Shown here in pieces: positions 34,154 through 43,555 of a stretch of 64,000 nucleotides of DNA. A model generated the notes under the pieces. That model did not search any database. It saw only the letters and a program-made list of their open reading frames with translations, and was not told the origin of the DNA. Source of the stretch: Treponema succinifaciens DSM 2489 (lineage in GTDB: Bacteria; Spirochaetota; Spirochaetia; Treponematales; Treponemataceae). The position numbers and the translations under genes were made by a program. The stretch lies in contig NC_015385.1 of the NCBI RefSeq assembly GCF_000195275.1, forward strand, positions 992,001 through 1,056,000, written 5' to 3'. Within the stretch, counting starts at the first letter, position 1; each line of letters opens with the position of its first letter.

Positions 34154-35425
34154 ATGCAGTTTATTGATGGCGGAGTTACAGCTCCTAAAGGCTTTACGGC
34201 AAATGGAATGCTTTGCAAGATAAAAGAAAGCAGCACAAAAAACGACCTTGCGCTTATTTTTAGCGAAAAGCTTTGCAATGCTGCCGGCGTATTTACACAG
34301 AATAAAGTCAAGGCGGAAAGCGTAAAGCTTACAAAAGAAAATATTGCCAACGGAAAGGCTCAGGCTGTTATTGCAAACTCAGGAAACGCAAATGCTTGTA
34401 CCGGCGAGCAGGGCGCGAAAGTTGCACGAAAAATGGCGAGCCTTGCAGCCGATGTTCTTGGAATAAATTCTGGCGACGTTATTGTATATTCTACAGGCGT
34501 AATCGGCAAGCAGCTTCCTGTTGAAAAAATCGAAAAGAATATTCAGTCTTTAAAAGACGGACTTTCCAAGGAAGGTCATAAAGAAGCCCGCACTGCAATA
34601 ATGACAACGGACACTCATTACAAGGAATGCGCTGTACAAACTGTAATCGGCGGAAAAACTGTAAGAATCGGAGCAATGGCAAAAGGCTCTGGAATGATTC
34701 ATATAAACATGGGAACGATGCTCAGCGTTATGACAACTGACTGTGCCATTTCTTCCCAGATGCTTGAAAATGCCTTGCGCAAATCTGTTGCCGGAACTTA
34801 CAACTGCGTTTCAATTGACGGCGATACTTCCACAAATGACAGCCTGACTATTCTTGCAAACGGAATGGCTGGAAACGATGAAATCACGTGCGAAGGCGAA
34901 GACTTTGAGATTTTTTACGAAGCCTTGAATGCTATAAATACCCAGATGGCAAAAAAAATTGCAGGAGACGGAGAAGGCGCAACCAAGTTGATTGAATGCA
35001 ATGTTTCCGGGGCGAAGGACGTTGAAACTGCGCGTGGTCTTGCAAAAGCCGTTATAAGCTCAAGCCTTGCAAAAGCCGCTATTTTTGGAAGCGATGCGAA
35101 CTTCGGGCGTTTCTTGTGCGCAATGGGATATTCAGGATTTGACTTTTCTCCTGAAAAAACTTCCATAACATTTGAAAGCGCAGAAAATTCCATGCGGACT
35201 GGTGCGACTGATTTTATCGGCGAGCAGAAAGGAAAACGAACTTCGCTTAAAGTTTTTGAGAATGGAGTTCCTCTTGACTTTGATGAGGCATTGGCAAAAA
35301 AAGTTCTTCAGGAAGCAGAAATAAAAATCAACATTGAATGCAAGGACGGAACCGCTTGCGGAACTGCCTGGGGCTGTGATTTGACTTACGAATATGTTAA
35401 AATAAACGGCGATTACAGAACCTAA
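34154..35425 (+). CDS. argJ: Glutamate N-acetyltransferase / ornithine acetyltransferase
   Basis: A 423-residue ArgJ, which transfers acetyl from N-acetylornithine to glutamate, closing the cyclic arginine pathway; some members also use acetyl-CoA. The self-cleavage site is HINMGTMLS, with Thr188 as the new N-terminal nucleophile (canonical ATML, here GTML), after the KGSGMI motif. GGAG stands 12 bases before the ATG. First gene of argJ-argB-argD, so arginine synthesis here recycles the acetyl group. argC, argF and argH are not in the window. Confidence 0.95.
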   Translation: MQFIDGGVTAPKGFTANGMLCKIKESSTKNDLALIFSEKLCNAAGVFTQNKVKAESVKLTKENIANGKAQAVIANSGNANACTGEQGAKVARKMASLAADVLGINSGDVIVYSTGVIGKQLPVEKIEKNIQSLKDGLSKEGHKEARTAIMTTDTHYKECAVQTVIGGKTVRIGAMAKGSGMIHINMGTMLSVMTTDCAISSQMLENALRKSVAGTYNCVSIDGDTSTNDSLTILANGMAGNDEITCEGEDFEIFYEALNAINTQMAKKIAGDGEGATKLIECNVSGAKDVETARGLAKAVISSSLAKAAIFGSDANFGRFLCAMGYSGFDFSPEKTSITFESAENSMRTGATDFIGEQKGKRTSLKVFENGVPLDFDEALAKKVLQEAEIKINIECKDGTACGTAWGCDLTYEYVKINGDYRT

Positions 35426-35442
35426 AACACGGAGCAAAAAAA

Positions 35443-36345
35443 TTGAACACAATTGAACCTAATATAGAAGAAATTGATCCTCGGCTTGATAATGCGCATT
35501 GGTCCGATGTGCTTGTTCAGGCTCTTCCGTATTTTAAGCATTGGGTCGGAAAAGTTGTTGTCGTAAAGTACGGCGGAAACGCTATGCTTAATGCGGATTT
35601 GAAAAAGCACGTAATGGAAGATATTGTTCTATTAAACACAATTGGAATCCATGTTGTGCTTGTTCACGGCGGCGGTCCTGAAATCAACAATATGCTTGGA
35701 AGAGTCGGCAAGGAAAGCAAATTTATAAACGGACTTCGATACACTGACGCAGAAACAATGGAAATTGTCCAGATGGTTTTGACTGGAAAACTGAACAAGG
35801 ACATTGTTGCTCTTCTTCTTGAGAACGGCGGAAAGGCTGTCGGCTTGAGCGGAGTTGATTCAGGACTTTTGAAGGCTGTGAAAATTCAAAAAGACGGGCA
35901 GGACTTGGGCTTTGTCGGGGAAGTTACAGAAGTGAACCCTGAAATTCTTGAGTCGCTTTTGGAGCAGAATTTTATTCCTGTAGTTTCGACCGTTGCCTTG
36001 GGCTGCGATGGAGACAATGTCCGTTACAATATAAATGCCGACACTGCCGCTGCGAAAATTGCTGTGGCTCTTCATGCTGAAAAATTTGTTCAGCTTACAA
36101 ATGTGCCTGGTGTTCTAAAAGACGTGCATGATCCAAAGTCTTTGATTCAGAGGATTCACATTGGAGACGTTGAAAAATATATAGACGAAGGAATAATTGC
36201 AGGTGGAATGATTCCGAAGATTGAGTGCTGCATGCTTGCCCGCAACGGTGGTGTTCCTCGCACTCATATTATTGACGGCCGTGTTCCTCATTCACTTTTA
36301 ATCGAAATGTTCAGCGACCGCGGAATTGGAACTATGATTTACTAG
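35443..36345 (+). CDS. argB: Acetylglutamate kinase
   Basis: A 300-residue amino-acid kinase that phosphorylates N-acetylglutamate. [11 protein letters not shown] holds the phosphate-binding Lys, [12 protein letters not shown] the glycine loop, and the N-terminal helix (about 25 residues before the Lys) is of the arginine-sensitive hexameric type. Translation starts at TTG with CGGAGC about seven bases before it. It lies 17 bases after argJ and eight before argD. Confidence 0.95.
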   Translation: MNTIEPNIEEIDPRLDNAHWSDVLVQALPYFKHWVGKVVVVKYGGNAMLNADLKKHVMEDIVLLNTIGIHVVLVHGGGPEINNMLGRVGKESKFINGLRYTDAETMEIVQMVLTGKLNKDIVALLLENGGKAVGLSGVDSGLLKAVKIQKDGQDLGFVGEVTEVNPEILESLLEQNFIPVVSTVALGCDGDNVRYNINADTAAAKIAVALHAEKFVQLTNVPGVLKDVHDPKSLIQRIHIGDVEKYIDEGIIAGGMIPKIECCMLARNGGVPRTHIIDGRVPHSLLIEMFSDRGIGTMIY

Positions 36346-36353
36346 AGGTTAAA

Positions 36354-37511
36354 ATGGGAAGCAAAAAGGTTTTAAATAACTACGGTTCTTTTGATGTTGT
36401 TTTTAAGAGCGGCAAAGGCTCTGTTCTTACAGATATAAATGGAAAAAAGTACATTGATTTTCTTGCAGGAATCGCAGTGAATAGCTTGGGACATAATTTT
36501 AAGCCTCTTATAAAAGCTGTGTCTAGTCAGGCGAAAAAGCAGATTCATGTTTGCAATTATTTTCTTAGCGACATCGGCGTAAAGTATGCTGATGAGCTTT
36601 TGAATGCTACAGGATTTGAAGGCGTGTTCTTTGGAAATAGCGGCGCGGAATCAAACGAGGCTGCGATAAAACTTGCCCGCAAATTTGGTCAGCTTAGCGG
36701 CGGCGCAAAAAGAAAAACTATTGTAACGCTGGAGCATTCTTTCCACGGACGCACAATGGCAACTCTTACTGCGACTGGTCAGGATGTTTTTCACCCGGAA
36801 ACTTTTGCGCCTTATGTTGAAGGTTTTAAAACTATAAAGCCAAATGATTATGGTTCTTTAAAAGACGCTTTTGATGACACGACTGCCGCTTTGATGATGG
36901 AGTGTGTTCAGGGCGAGGGCGGCGTTTTTCCTCTTGATAAGGAATGGGCAAAGGCAGCCGCAGATGCAGCAAGAAAAGCCGGCGCAATTGTAATCTGTGA
37001 TGAAGTTCAAACTGGAATGGGACGCACAGGAACTCTTCTTGCTAGCGAGCAGCTTGGAATAAATCCAGAAGTTGTAACGCTTGCAAAAGCTATTGCCGGT
37101 GGAATTCCAATGGGCGCTTGTCTTTACCGCGGAAAAGGAAATGTTTTTGCGGCTGGAGATCATCAGTCTACTTTCGGCGGAAATCCTCTTGCGTGCCGCG
37201 CGGCCAGTGTAGTTTTGCATGAGCTTTTAAAGAACGGATTCTTGTCTTCTGTTTCTGAAAAAGGCGAATATATTCAGAACACTGTAAAAAACTGGAATCT
37301 GCCTTGCATAGAAGATGTTCGCGGAAAAGGTCTTATGATTGGAATTCAGGTTTCAAAAAATCCTGTGGAAGTTGAAAAACTTTGCCTTGAAAAAGGTGTG
37401 CTTTTTTCTACAGCAGGAAAAAATGTCTTGCGCCTTGTTCCGCCTTTGAATATTGGCTACAAGGAAATTGACAAAGGTCTTGCCATCATAAAAGAAGTTC
37501 TTGAAAAATAA
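36354..37511 (+). CDS. argD: Acetylornithine aminotransferase
   Basis: A 385-residue class-III aminotransferase making N-acetylornithine from the semialdehyde with PLP. FFGNSGAESNEAAIKLARK, ICDEVQTGMGRTG and LAKAIAGGIPMGA (PLP lysine near residue 244) are all intact. Last gene of the operon; a strong terminator follows 19 bases after the stop codon. Confidence 0.95.
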   Translation: MGSKKVLNNYGSFDVVFKSGKGSVLTDINGKKYIDFLAGIAVNSLGHNFKPLIKAVSSQAKKQIHVCNYFLSDIGVKYADELLNATGFEGVFFGNSGAESNEAAIKLARKFGQLSGGAKRKTIVTLEHSFHGRTMATLTATGQDVFHPETFAPYVEGFKTIKPNDYGSLKDAFDDTTAALMMECVQGEGGVFPLDKEWAKAAADAARKAGAIVICDEVQTGMGRTGTLLASEQLGINPEVVTLAKAIAGGIPMGACLYRGKGNVFAAGDHQSTFGGNPLACRAASVVLHELLKNGFLSSVSEKGEYIQNTVKNWNLPCIEDVRGKGLMIGIQVSKNPVEVEKLCLEKGVLFSTAGKNVLRLVPPLNIGYKEIDKGLAIIKEVLEK

Positions 37512-37530
37512 ATAAAAAATCATTATCATT

Positions 37531-37560
37531 GCTCCCTTGCATTCTTGGGAGCGTTTTTTT
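37531..37560 (+). terminator. Rho-independent terminator of argJBD
   Basis: GCTCCC / GGGAGC stem (37531-37536, 37547-37552) with a 10-base loop, then CG and seven T. Confidence 0.95.
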
Positions 37561-37584
37561 AGATATTCTTATAGAAATAAAATC

Positions 37585-37613
37585 TTTACATTTCCTGTTT
37601 CTTTTCATAGAAT
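37585..37613 (+). promoter_or_regulatory. Promoter of the DUF5312 gene
   Basis: TTTACA (37585-37590) and TAGAAT (37608-37613), spacer 17. The start codon is at 37625, leaving a leader of about five bases and no Shine-Dalgarno sequence. Confidence 0.65.
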
Positions 37614-37624
37614 AGAATCAGATT

Positions 37625-39346
37625 ATGGAAAATAAAAATTTATCAGCAAAAAGCAATTTTGAAGTTCTTGCGTCGAATCTTTCAAAAGAAGAACGCTCTG
37701 ATATTTTGAGCCAGATTCAGCAGGACAAACTTGATGTTTCTTTTCCTTCTGAAAAATCTGACAATCAGTTTGAGCAGGAAAAGCGCAGAGAGGACAAGCT
37801 GACTCTTTCGGAAAAACTTAGGCAAGAGCCGCTTTTGTTCAGGTTCATTTTATGGCTGAAGTCTTTGTTTTTGAATTCAAGCATTGAAACTGTTTATAAT
37901 AATTCCGTCCTGGCTTCTCTTTCAAAAAATTTGGAACATGATTTTCCTGATGTGATTGACTGCAAAAACAAGCTTCTTCTTTCTGGATTTTATTCCGGGC
38001 TTTTGGATTTAAAGCGTGTTCGTGAATTTTTTAAACCTTCGTTTGATTCTCTTGAACAGGATTCAGGTCTGTTTTATTTTTTACTTGGTTTTACCGTGAT
38101 GCCTGAAATTGTTCAAGATATAAAATCTTCGTGCGATGTTTACAGTTATTCTTTTGAAAAGCCTTTGCCTGCGGACATTAGAAATATTCTTTTTACAAAG
38201 CTTGATGGAATTGTTTCTGGAATTTCTTCTGAAAAGAAAATAAAAATGTCTGCTTGCTCCCGTGAATTTGAGCGGCTTAGAATGTTTGTGAAAATTCCGC
38301 TTGGCACTGTCATGTCAAAATTTTCTTCCGGCTCTTCCGGGCGCACTTGTTCTTTTTCACAGATAAAAGATGACTTTGACAGCCTTGCAAGAATTCTTTT
38401 GGGGCGCTTTGAATGTTCTGACACAACTCTTTCTGTTCTTTTTATGTCTGGAATTCCCCAGAAAGATTTGTGGAACTGCTCGACTTCTTCTTATGAGGAG
38501 ATTGCAGAGAAAGTAAATTCATCGTCTGCGGAAATTTCTTTGCTGAATACATTTGCAGAAAAAATTCCGCTTAAAAAGTTTGGAAAAGTAATTTCTGAAA
38601 ATTCCCTTTATTCTCCATTGCCATTGAGTTACAGCGACTTGTGGTTTCAAAAATTCAAGGAACAATGGAAAGTTGTTTTGGACAAGCGGCTTAAAATGTG
38701 GAACAAGGATTTTAAAAAATCGGAAATAAAGAAAAAACTCAAAATTTATTTTTCACTTGAAGATTTTCCAAAGTATCCTTCGCGTCCCTGGAAAAAAGTC
38801 GGTGCGGACTATACTGAAAAGTATGAAAGCTCGATTGGCTTTTTGAATTATTATTTAAAGAATGAGTTTCCAAAATACAAGCAGCTTTTGAGCACAATTA
38901 CTTTGGAAGGAAAGTTTTCAATAAAGGAAAATATGTATGAATTTTCTGACATGATTTCCACATTGAATTCTATTATTACAAAAAATGATTTTCTTGTTGA
39001 GCGGCTTTCATCTTCTGGAGAATACGGTTCTGAAATTACGCATTATGCTTCTTCTGAAAAAGAGCCAGATAAAGAAAAACTTCGCAGCATTCTTTTTGAA
39101 ATTGAAGGAAATGCCTTGGATTTGGCTGATATGTTTGCAAAGTTTTTGACCGGCTTTGAAAATCTTTTGTTTGCTATGCTTGGCGAAAAATCAACAGTTT
39201 ATTACGGACCGCTTGCAAATTTAAATAAGATAATGGGTGCGGACAATAAAGAGTTTAAATTGAATCTTGAAAAATTTGCACACAGCGTAAAATTTGCGTC
39301 CGAAGTCTTGCAGGCAATTATAGAAATGGAAAATATTTCAGTATGA
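37625..39346 (+). CDS. DUF5312 spirochaete protein
   Basis: A 573-residue, mostly helical protein that I assign to DUF5312, a family known from spirochaetes. Residues ~60-130 (LSEKLRQEPLLFRFILWLKS, LFLNSSIETVYNNSVLA) are characteristic; no signal peptide or enzymatic motif is seen. Function unknown. The downstream pgeF gene overlaps its end by four bases, so they share a transcript. The transcript appears nearly leaderless. Confidence 0.75.
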   Translation: MENKNLSAKSNFEVLASNLSKEERSDILSQIQQDKLDVSFPSEKSDNQFEQEKRREDKLTLSEKLRQEPLLFRFILWLKSLFLNSSIETVYNNSVLASLSKNLEHDFPDVIDCKNKLLLSGFYSGLLDLKRVREFFKPSFDSLEQDSGLFYFLLGFTVMPEIVQDIKSSCDVYSYSFEKPLPADIRNILFTKLDGIVSGISSEKKIKMSACSREFERLRMFVKIPLGTVMSKFSSGSSGRTCSFSQIKDDFDSLARILLGRFECSDTTLSVLFMSGIPQKDLWNCSTSSYEEIAEKVNSSSAEISLLNTFAEKIPLKKFGKVISENSLYSPLPLSYSDLWFQKFKEQWKVVLDKRLKMWNKDFKKSEIKKKLKIYFSLEDFPKYPSRPWKKVGADYTEKYESSIGFLNYYLKNEFPKYKQLLSTITLEGKFSIKENMYEFSDMISTLNSIITKNDFLVERLSSSGEYGSEITHYASSEKEPDKEKLRSILFEIEGNALDLADMFAKFLTGFENLLFAMLGEKSTVYYGPLANLNKIMGADNKEFKLNLEKFAHSVKFASEVLQAIIEMENISV

Positions 39347-40119
39347 GTTTTTTAACAGGAAATTTTTTTTATAACGGAAAGCCTTTGTCTTCTGCGCCTT
39401 TATGGGGAATGTCGGTTTTGGAATCTGGAAATATGCGGTTCAGATGGAATGAAACCAATTCTGTGCGTGATAATTTTTTTTCTTCTATTTGTGCTGAAAA
39501 AAGAAAAATTGCGCAGCCGGAACTCATACATTCAAAAACTGTTTATGAAGTTTCTAGCGCGGATGAAATTTTTAAAAAGAAGGGAGACGGAATTCTTACT
39601 TCAAATAAATTCATCATTCCTGCTGTAACTGTTGCGGACTGCATGCCGATTTTTGTTTATGATAAAAACTCAAATGCATTTGGTGTTCTGCATTCCGGCT
39701 GGAAGGGAACTGGAATTGTAAAGGAGGCTTTTTTTATGCTGAATAAAAAATATGGTTCTAATACTGATGACTTTTGCTTTGTTTTGGGACCGCATATAAA
39801 TTCATGCTGTTATTCTATTGATAAAGATCGTGCTGAATATTTTGCAGAAAATTTTGGAAGCGAATGTGTTTCTTTTATCGATGGGAATAAATATTCATTG
39901 AGCCTTGCGGATGCGAATCTTTTTCTTTTGAAGAAAATCGGCATTCCTGATGGAAATGTTTTTGTGAGCAAGGAGTGTACTTGCTGTTTTAAGGAAAACG
40001 GAGCGTTTAAGTACGGCTCTTTTAGGCGGCAGACATCATCGCTTCCGCAGGATTTACCTTTGGAAGAAAAGCAGAAACACTTTACTGTCCAAACTGCATT
40101 TGTTTTTTATTCATTTTGA
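39343..40119 (+). CDS. pgeF: PgeF/YfiH-family (LACC1-like) copper oxidase / nucleoside phosphorylase
   Basis: A 258-residue member of the YfiH family. TVADCMPIFVYD, GVLHSGWKGTG and GPHINSCCYSI contain the conserved Cys and His that bind the active-site zinc. Family members have been reported as purine-nucleoside phosphorylase/deaminase enzymes and as multicopper oxidases; a role in clearing misincorporated L-Ser during peptidoglycan synthesis has been proposed for PgeF. It is coupled to the DUF5312 gene. Confidence 0.85.
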   Translation: MSFLTGNFFYNGKPLSSAPLWGMSVLESGNMRFRWNETNSVRDNFFSSICAEKRKIAQPELIHSKTVYEVSSADEIFKKKGDGILTSNKFIIPAVTVADCMPIFVYDKNSNAFGVLHSGWKGTGIVKEAFFMLNKKYGSNTDDFCFVLGPHINSCCYSIDKDRAEYFAENFGSECVSFIDGNKYSLSLADANLFLLKKIGIPDGNVFVSKECTCCFKENGAFKYGSFRRQTSSLPQDLPLEEKQKHFTVQTAFVFYSF

Positions 40120-40121
40120 TA

Positions 40122-40157
40122 TTGCATATTTATTCATAAAAATGTATATTCTATGCA
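40122..40157 (+). promoter_or_regulatory. argG promoter overlapped by two ARG boxes
   Basis: TTGCAT (40122-40127) and TATATT (40145-40150) are 17 bases apart. TGCATATTTATTCA (40123-40136) covers the -35 and fits the ArgR consensus half-sites; TGTAT-ATTCT-ATGCA (40143-40157) covers the -10. The first box differs by one base from the box at the argR promoter. Confidence 0.75.
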
Positions 40158-40232
40158 TACAGTAATTTTATTTAGAATTTATTCAAACTGAAAATAAGAT
40201 TGCTGAAAAAAATCTTTATAAGAGGCGTTGTT

Positions 40233-41597
40233 ATGGCAGTTAAAGAAAAAGTTTCTGAAGCAGCAAAGGCTGTAAAATCCACTGCGAAAAAAGCTGTAAA
40301 GGCAACAACAAAAGTTGCAAAATCTGCGGCATCAAAAAAGGACAAGGTTGTCTTGGCTTATTCAGGCGGTCTTGATACAACTGTTATCATTCCATGGCTC
40401 AAAGAAAACTATGACTATGATGTTATTGCTGTCTGCATTGATGTTGGACAGGGAGATGACTGGAAGGCAATCAAGTCCCGCGCTTTGAAAACTGGAGCTT
40501 CTGCTTGTTATGTTGTAGACGCACGTCAGGAATATATTGAAGAATATGTTTGGCCGGCTTTGAAGTCAAATGCAATCTATGAAGATGAATATCTTCTTGG
40601 AACTTCTACTGCGCGTCCTCTTATTGGAAAAATTCTTGTTGAATATGCTCGTCAGGAAAAGGCGGTTGCAATCTGCCACGGAGCAACTGGAAAGGGAAAT
40701 GACCAGGTTCGTTTTGAGCTTGCAATCAAGGCTTTTGCTCCAGACTTGAAAGTTATTGCGGCATGGCGTGATCCAAAATGGAACATGGATAGCCGTGAAG
40801 CTGAAATCAAATATCTTGAAGACCGCGAGCTTGAAGTTCCGATGAAAAAAGATCAGTCTTACAGCCGCGATGAAAATATCTGGCACTTGAGCCATGAAGG
40901 TCTTGAACTTGAAAAAACAGAAAATGAGCCTAACTACAAGCATATGCTTAAAAATACAGTTGTGCCAGAAGAAGCTCCCGCTGCCGGTGAATATGTTAAG
41001 ATTGATTTTGAAAAAGGAATTCCTGTTGCAGTTAACGGCAAAAAAATGGATGCCCTTAAGCTTCTTCTTGAGCTTAACAAAATAGGCGGAAGAAACGGAA
41101 TTGGTCTTGTTGATATCTGCGAAAACCGCTGTGTAGGAATGAAGAGCCGCGGTGTTTATGAAACTCCAGGTGGAGCGATTCTTTATTTTGCGCACAGGAT
41201 GCTTGAGCATCTTTGCTTGGACCGCGACACATACCATTACAAGCAGCAGCTTTCTATAAAAATTGCAGAACTTATCTACGACGGAAAATGGTTTACAACT
41301 TTGTTTGATGCCTGCATGGCGTTTGTTGATAAAACAGAAGAAACTGTTACTGGCTGGGTAAAACTCAAATTGTGCAAGGGTGCAATCCGTGGAGCTGGCT
41401 CTTATTCAAAATACAGTTTGTATAATGAAAGTATTGCTTCGTTCAAGACTGGTGAATTGTATGACCACAAAGATGCGCAGGGCTTTATTACTTTGTTTGG
41501 CTTGCCTTTGAAAGTTCGCGCTATGATGGAGCAGCAGGTTGGAGAAGGTCAGGCTGTCCTTAAAAGCAAGAAACTTAAGAAACGCCCGACAGAGTAA
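40233..41597 (+). CDS. argG: Argininosuccinate synthase with Lys/Ala-rich N-terminal tail
   Basis: A 454-residue ArgG that joins citrulline and aspartate using ATP. AYSGGLDTT (residues 42-50) is the ATP loop; STARPLIGK and CHGATGKGNDQVRFE are also intact. Unusually, the catalytic domain is preceded by about 37 residues containing 12 Lys and 10 Ala (VSEAAKAVKSTAKKAVKATT), like histone H1 or HctA-type tails; normal ArgG proteins place the loop near residue 10. AAGAGG is seven bases before ATG 40233, and an in-frame TTG at 40200 lacks such a site, so the tail is translated. Regulated by ArgR through the boxes upstream. Confidence 0.93.
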   Translation: MAVKEKVSEAAKAVKSTAKKAVKATTKVAKSAASKKDKVVLAYSGGLDTTVIIPWLKENYDYDVIAVCIDVGQGDDWKAIKSRALKTGASACYVVDARQEYIEEYVWPALKSNAIYEDEYLLGTSTARPLIGKILVEYARQEKAVAICHGATGKGNDQVRFELAIKAFAPDLKVIAAWRDPKWNMDSREAEIKYLEDRELEVPMKKDQSYSRDENIWHLSHEGLELEKTENEPNYKHMLKNTVVPEEAPAAGEYVKIDFEKGIPVAVNGKKMDALKLLLELNKIGGRNGIGLVDICENRCVGMKSRGVYETPGGAILYFAHRMLEHLCLDRDTYHYKQQLSIKIAELIYDGKWFTTLFDACMAFVDKTEETVTGWVKLKLCKGAIRGAGSYSKYSLYNESIASFKTGELYDHKDAQGFITLFGLPLKVRAMMEQQVGEGQAVLKSKKLKKRPTE

Positions 41598-41632
41598 GCG
41601 GACGTATTCATTTTAAATCTGTTTTAGCGAGC

Positions 41633-41671
41633 CTCCGTCTTGGAATTGAGATTTTAAGACGGAGTTTTTTT
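41633..41671 (+). terminator. Rho-independent terminator of argG
   Basis: CTCCGTCTT / AAGACGGAG, a 9-bp stem with a 14-base loop, followed by seven T. Confidence 0.95.
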
Positions 41672-41841
41672 ATTCAGAGGCAATCTGAAATGAGAAATCA
41701 TAGTTTCCGCTTTTACGTGCTGAATGTTCCTGTGACTCAAAGTCGTAGCCCGATGATTTGAATAAAAGCGCCGCTGAAAACAATTTATTGTTTCATTATG
41801 CGCTCAAACACATGGTTTTTCCGATACTGCAAATGCTCATC

Positions 41842-42056
41842 CAGGGCAAACGCATTATAAATAATTTAAGTAAAGTTTGCGCGAAGGAACGGTTTCTGGG
41901 GCAAAAACACTCTGATTGCTGCGACCACATGAGCAGGCAATTCTATAGTTACTTTGCAACAATCAGCGTGTAGCGCATTATTGCGCGATTTTGAACCAGG
42001 AAACCGTGCCTGGGAGCCAGTTTTATACTGAATACATTTATAATGCGTTTGCCGTG
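41842..42056. mobile_element. MITE-like element, copy 2 (215 bp)
   Basis: Left end CAGGGCAAACGCATTATAAA, right end its near-complement (one mismatch, GCCGTG for GCCCTG). Flanked by the 8-base duplication TGCTCATC (41834-41841 and 42057-42064). The interior is nearly identical to copy 1 at 29049-29264. The outer 14 bases, CAGGGCAAACGCAT, are identical to the ends of the ISAs1-type element at 8701-9980. It lies between the argG terminator and tpiA, together with ~170 bases of non-coding DNA on its left. Confidence 0.92.
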
Positions 42057-42135
42057 TGCTCATCTTTATGCAATTGATTTTAGTTCTTTGTTGGTGTAAA
42101 ATTATTGTCATTAAATTTTAGACAGGAGTTTGATT

Positions 42136-42885
42136 ATGGCACGTACTCATTATATCGCCGGAAACTGGAAAATGAACACTTCCAAAGCGGAAGCTGTAAA
42201 ACTTGCATCGGATTTGGTTTCCGCATTGAAAGGAAAGACAAACAAATTTATGATTGGTGTTCCTTTTGTTTACCTTGATGCTGTAAGTCAGGTTGTAAAA
42301 GGCTCAAACATTATTCTTGCGGCCCAGGACTGCGCCGCGACTGCAAACGGAGCTCACACAGGCGAAGTTTCAACAGAAATGCTCAAGGATCTCGGAGTTC
42401 AGTGTGTAATTCTTGGACATTCAGAACGCCGCCACGAAATTGGTGAGTCTGATGAGCTTATCAACAAAAAAGTTCGCCGTGCTTTAAATGAAGGCTTGGA
42501 AGTTGACCTTTGCATTGGAGAACTTCTTGCTGACCGTGAGGCAGGAAACGCAGAGCAGGTTTGCGCATTCCAACTTTCTGCAGATTTGGCTGGCGTAACA
42601 GAAGAGCAGATGAAGCGTGTTACAATCGCTTATGAGCCTGTTTGGGCAATAGGAACTGGAAAAACTGCAACTCCAGAAGATGCCGAGGCAATCCACAAAT
42701 TTGTCCGTGGATACATTGCAAAACTTTACAATCAGAAAGTTGCCGATGAAGTTATAATTCAGTATGGCGGCTCAATGAAAGCTTCAAATGCTCCAGAGCT
42801 TTTGGCTCAGCCTGATATTGACGGCGGCTTGATTGGCGGAGCTTCTTTGAAAGCTGAAACATTCGTTCCAATCTGCGAGTGCTAA
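42136..42885 (+). CDS. tpiA: Triosephosphate isomerase
   Basis: A 249-residue TIM interconverting dihydroxyacetone phosphate and glyceraldehyde-3-phosphate. GNWKMN (catalytic Lys), VILGHSERR (His) and AYEPVWAIGTG (catalytic Glu) are all present, as is the phosphate-binding YGGSMKASN. AGGAG lies seven bases before ATG 42136; an in-frame TTG at 42130 is less likely. A terminator follows. Confidence 0.97.
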   Translation: MARTHYIAGNWKMNTSKAEAVKLASDLVSALKGKTNKFMIGVPFVYLDAVSQVVKGSNIILAAQDCAATANGAHTGEVSTEMLKDLGVQCVILGHSERRHEIGESDELINKKVRRALNEGLEVDLCIGELLADREAGNAEQVCAFQLSADLAGVTEEQMKRVTIAYEPVWAIGTGKTATPEDAEAIHKFVRGYIAKLYNQKVADEVIIQYGGSMKASNAPELLAQPDIDGGLIGGASLKAETFVPICEC

Positions 42886-42898
42886 TTTTTCTGCATTG

Positions 42899-42944
42899 CA
42901 AAAGCTGTCCTATGGCCGTAAAAAGCAAAAGGGCAGCTTTTTTC
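42899..42944 (+). terminator. Rho-independent terminator of tpiA
   Basis: AAAAGCTGTCC pairs with GGGCAGCTTTT (one T-G wobble) across a ~20-base loop, ending in six T. Confidence 0.8.
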
Positions 42945-42973
42945 TTGTCAGTTCATGTTTATTTTTATATTAT
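42945..42973 (+). promoter_or_regulatory. Promoter of the chromate-transporter operon
   Basis: TTGTCA (42945-42950) and TATTAT (42968-42973) with a 17-base spacer; the ATG at 42983 is nine bases after the -10 and lacks a Shine-Dalgarno sequence. Confidence 0.65.
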
Positions 42974-42982
42974 AAAAACATT

Positions 42983-43555
42983 ATGGCTTTGTTCAAAGAA
43001 CTTGTAGATTTGTTTATTACTTTCTTTAAAATCGGAATTGTAACTTTTGGCGGCGGACTTACAATGCTTCCTCTTTTGGAACGTGTACTGATTAACGAAA
43101 AAAACTGGGTTTCCATGGATGAAATTCTTGATTACTATTCAATTGCACAGACAACTCCGGGAATCATTGCGGTAAATGTGGCGACTTTTGTTGGACATAA
43201 GCGTGCTGGAACTATCGGCGGAATTTTCGCGACGCTTGGAATGATAACGCCTTCAGTAATCATAATAACTATAATCGCAAAATTCATTTCGAACTTTGAG
43301 CAAATCAGCTGGGTTCAAAAAGCAATGAAGGGAATCAATGCTGCGGTTGCGGCGCTGCTTACTTATGCTGTTTTTAATCTCTGTAAGAAAAATTTAAAAA
43401 GTCTTTGGAGCGTTTTGCTGTTTTTTGCTTCGTTTGCTTCAATTTATTTTTTCCATGCGCATACAGTTTTAGTTGTTTTGAGCGCGGCTTTTATTGGCGC
43501 TGTTTCATTTGCAGTTTCAAAGAAATTTAATTCAGGTGAAGGAATTCAAAAATGA
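42983..43555 (+). CDS. Chromate transporter, first half
   Basis: A 190-residue protein of the short-chain CHR family, with FKIGIVTFGGGLTMLPLLE and IAQTTPGIIAVNVATFVGH motifs and about five or six hydrophobic helices. Short CHR proteins come in pairs that together equal one full-length ChrA. They export chromate or, in natural settings, probably other anions such as sulfate. I start at 42983, directly behind a promoter, instead of an upstream frame that overlaps the tpiA terminator. Confidence 0.85.
   Translation: MALFKELVDLFITFFKIGIVTFGGGLTMLPLLERVLINEKNWVSMDEILDYYSIAQTTPGIIAVNVATFVGHKRAGTIGGIFATLGMITPSVIIITIIAKFISNFEQISWVQKAMKGINAAVAALLTYAVFNLCKKNLKSLWSVLLFFASFASIYFFHAHTVLVVLSAAFIGAVSFAVSKKFNSGEGIQK

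Noticed and set aside
40566-41237. 223-codon minus-strand open frame
   Set aside because: Antisense shadow of argG with a composition expected from reversed codons.
41670-41795. Minus-strand peptide ending NYDFSFQIASE between the argG terminator and MITE copy 2
   Set aside because: Could be the C-terminal stump of a lost gene, but there is no start, it overlaps the argG terminator and no family is recognised.
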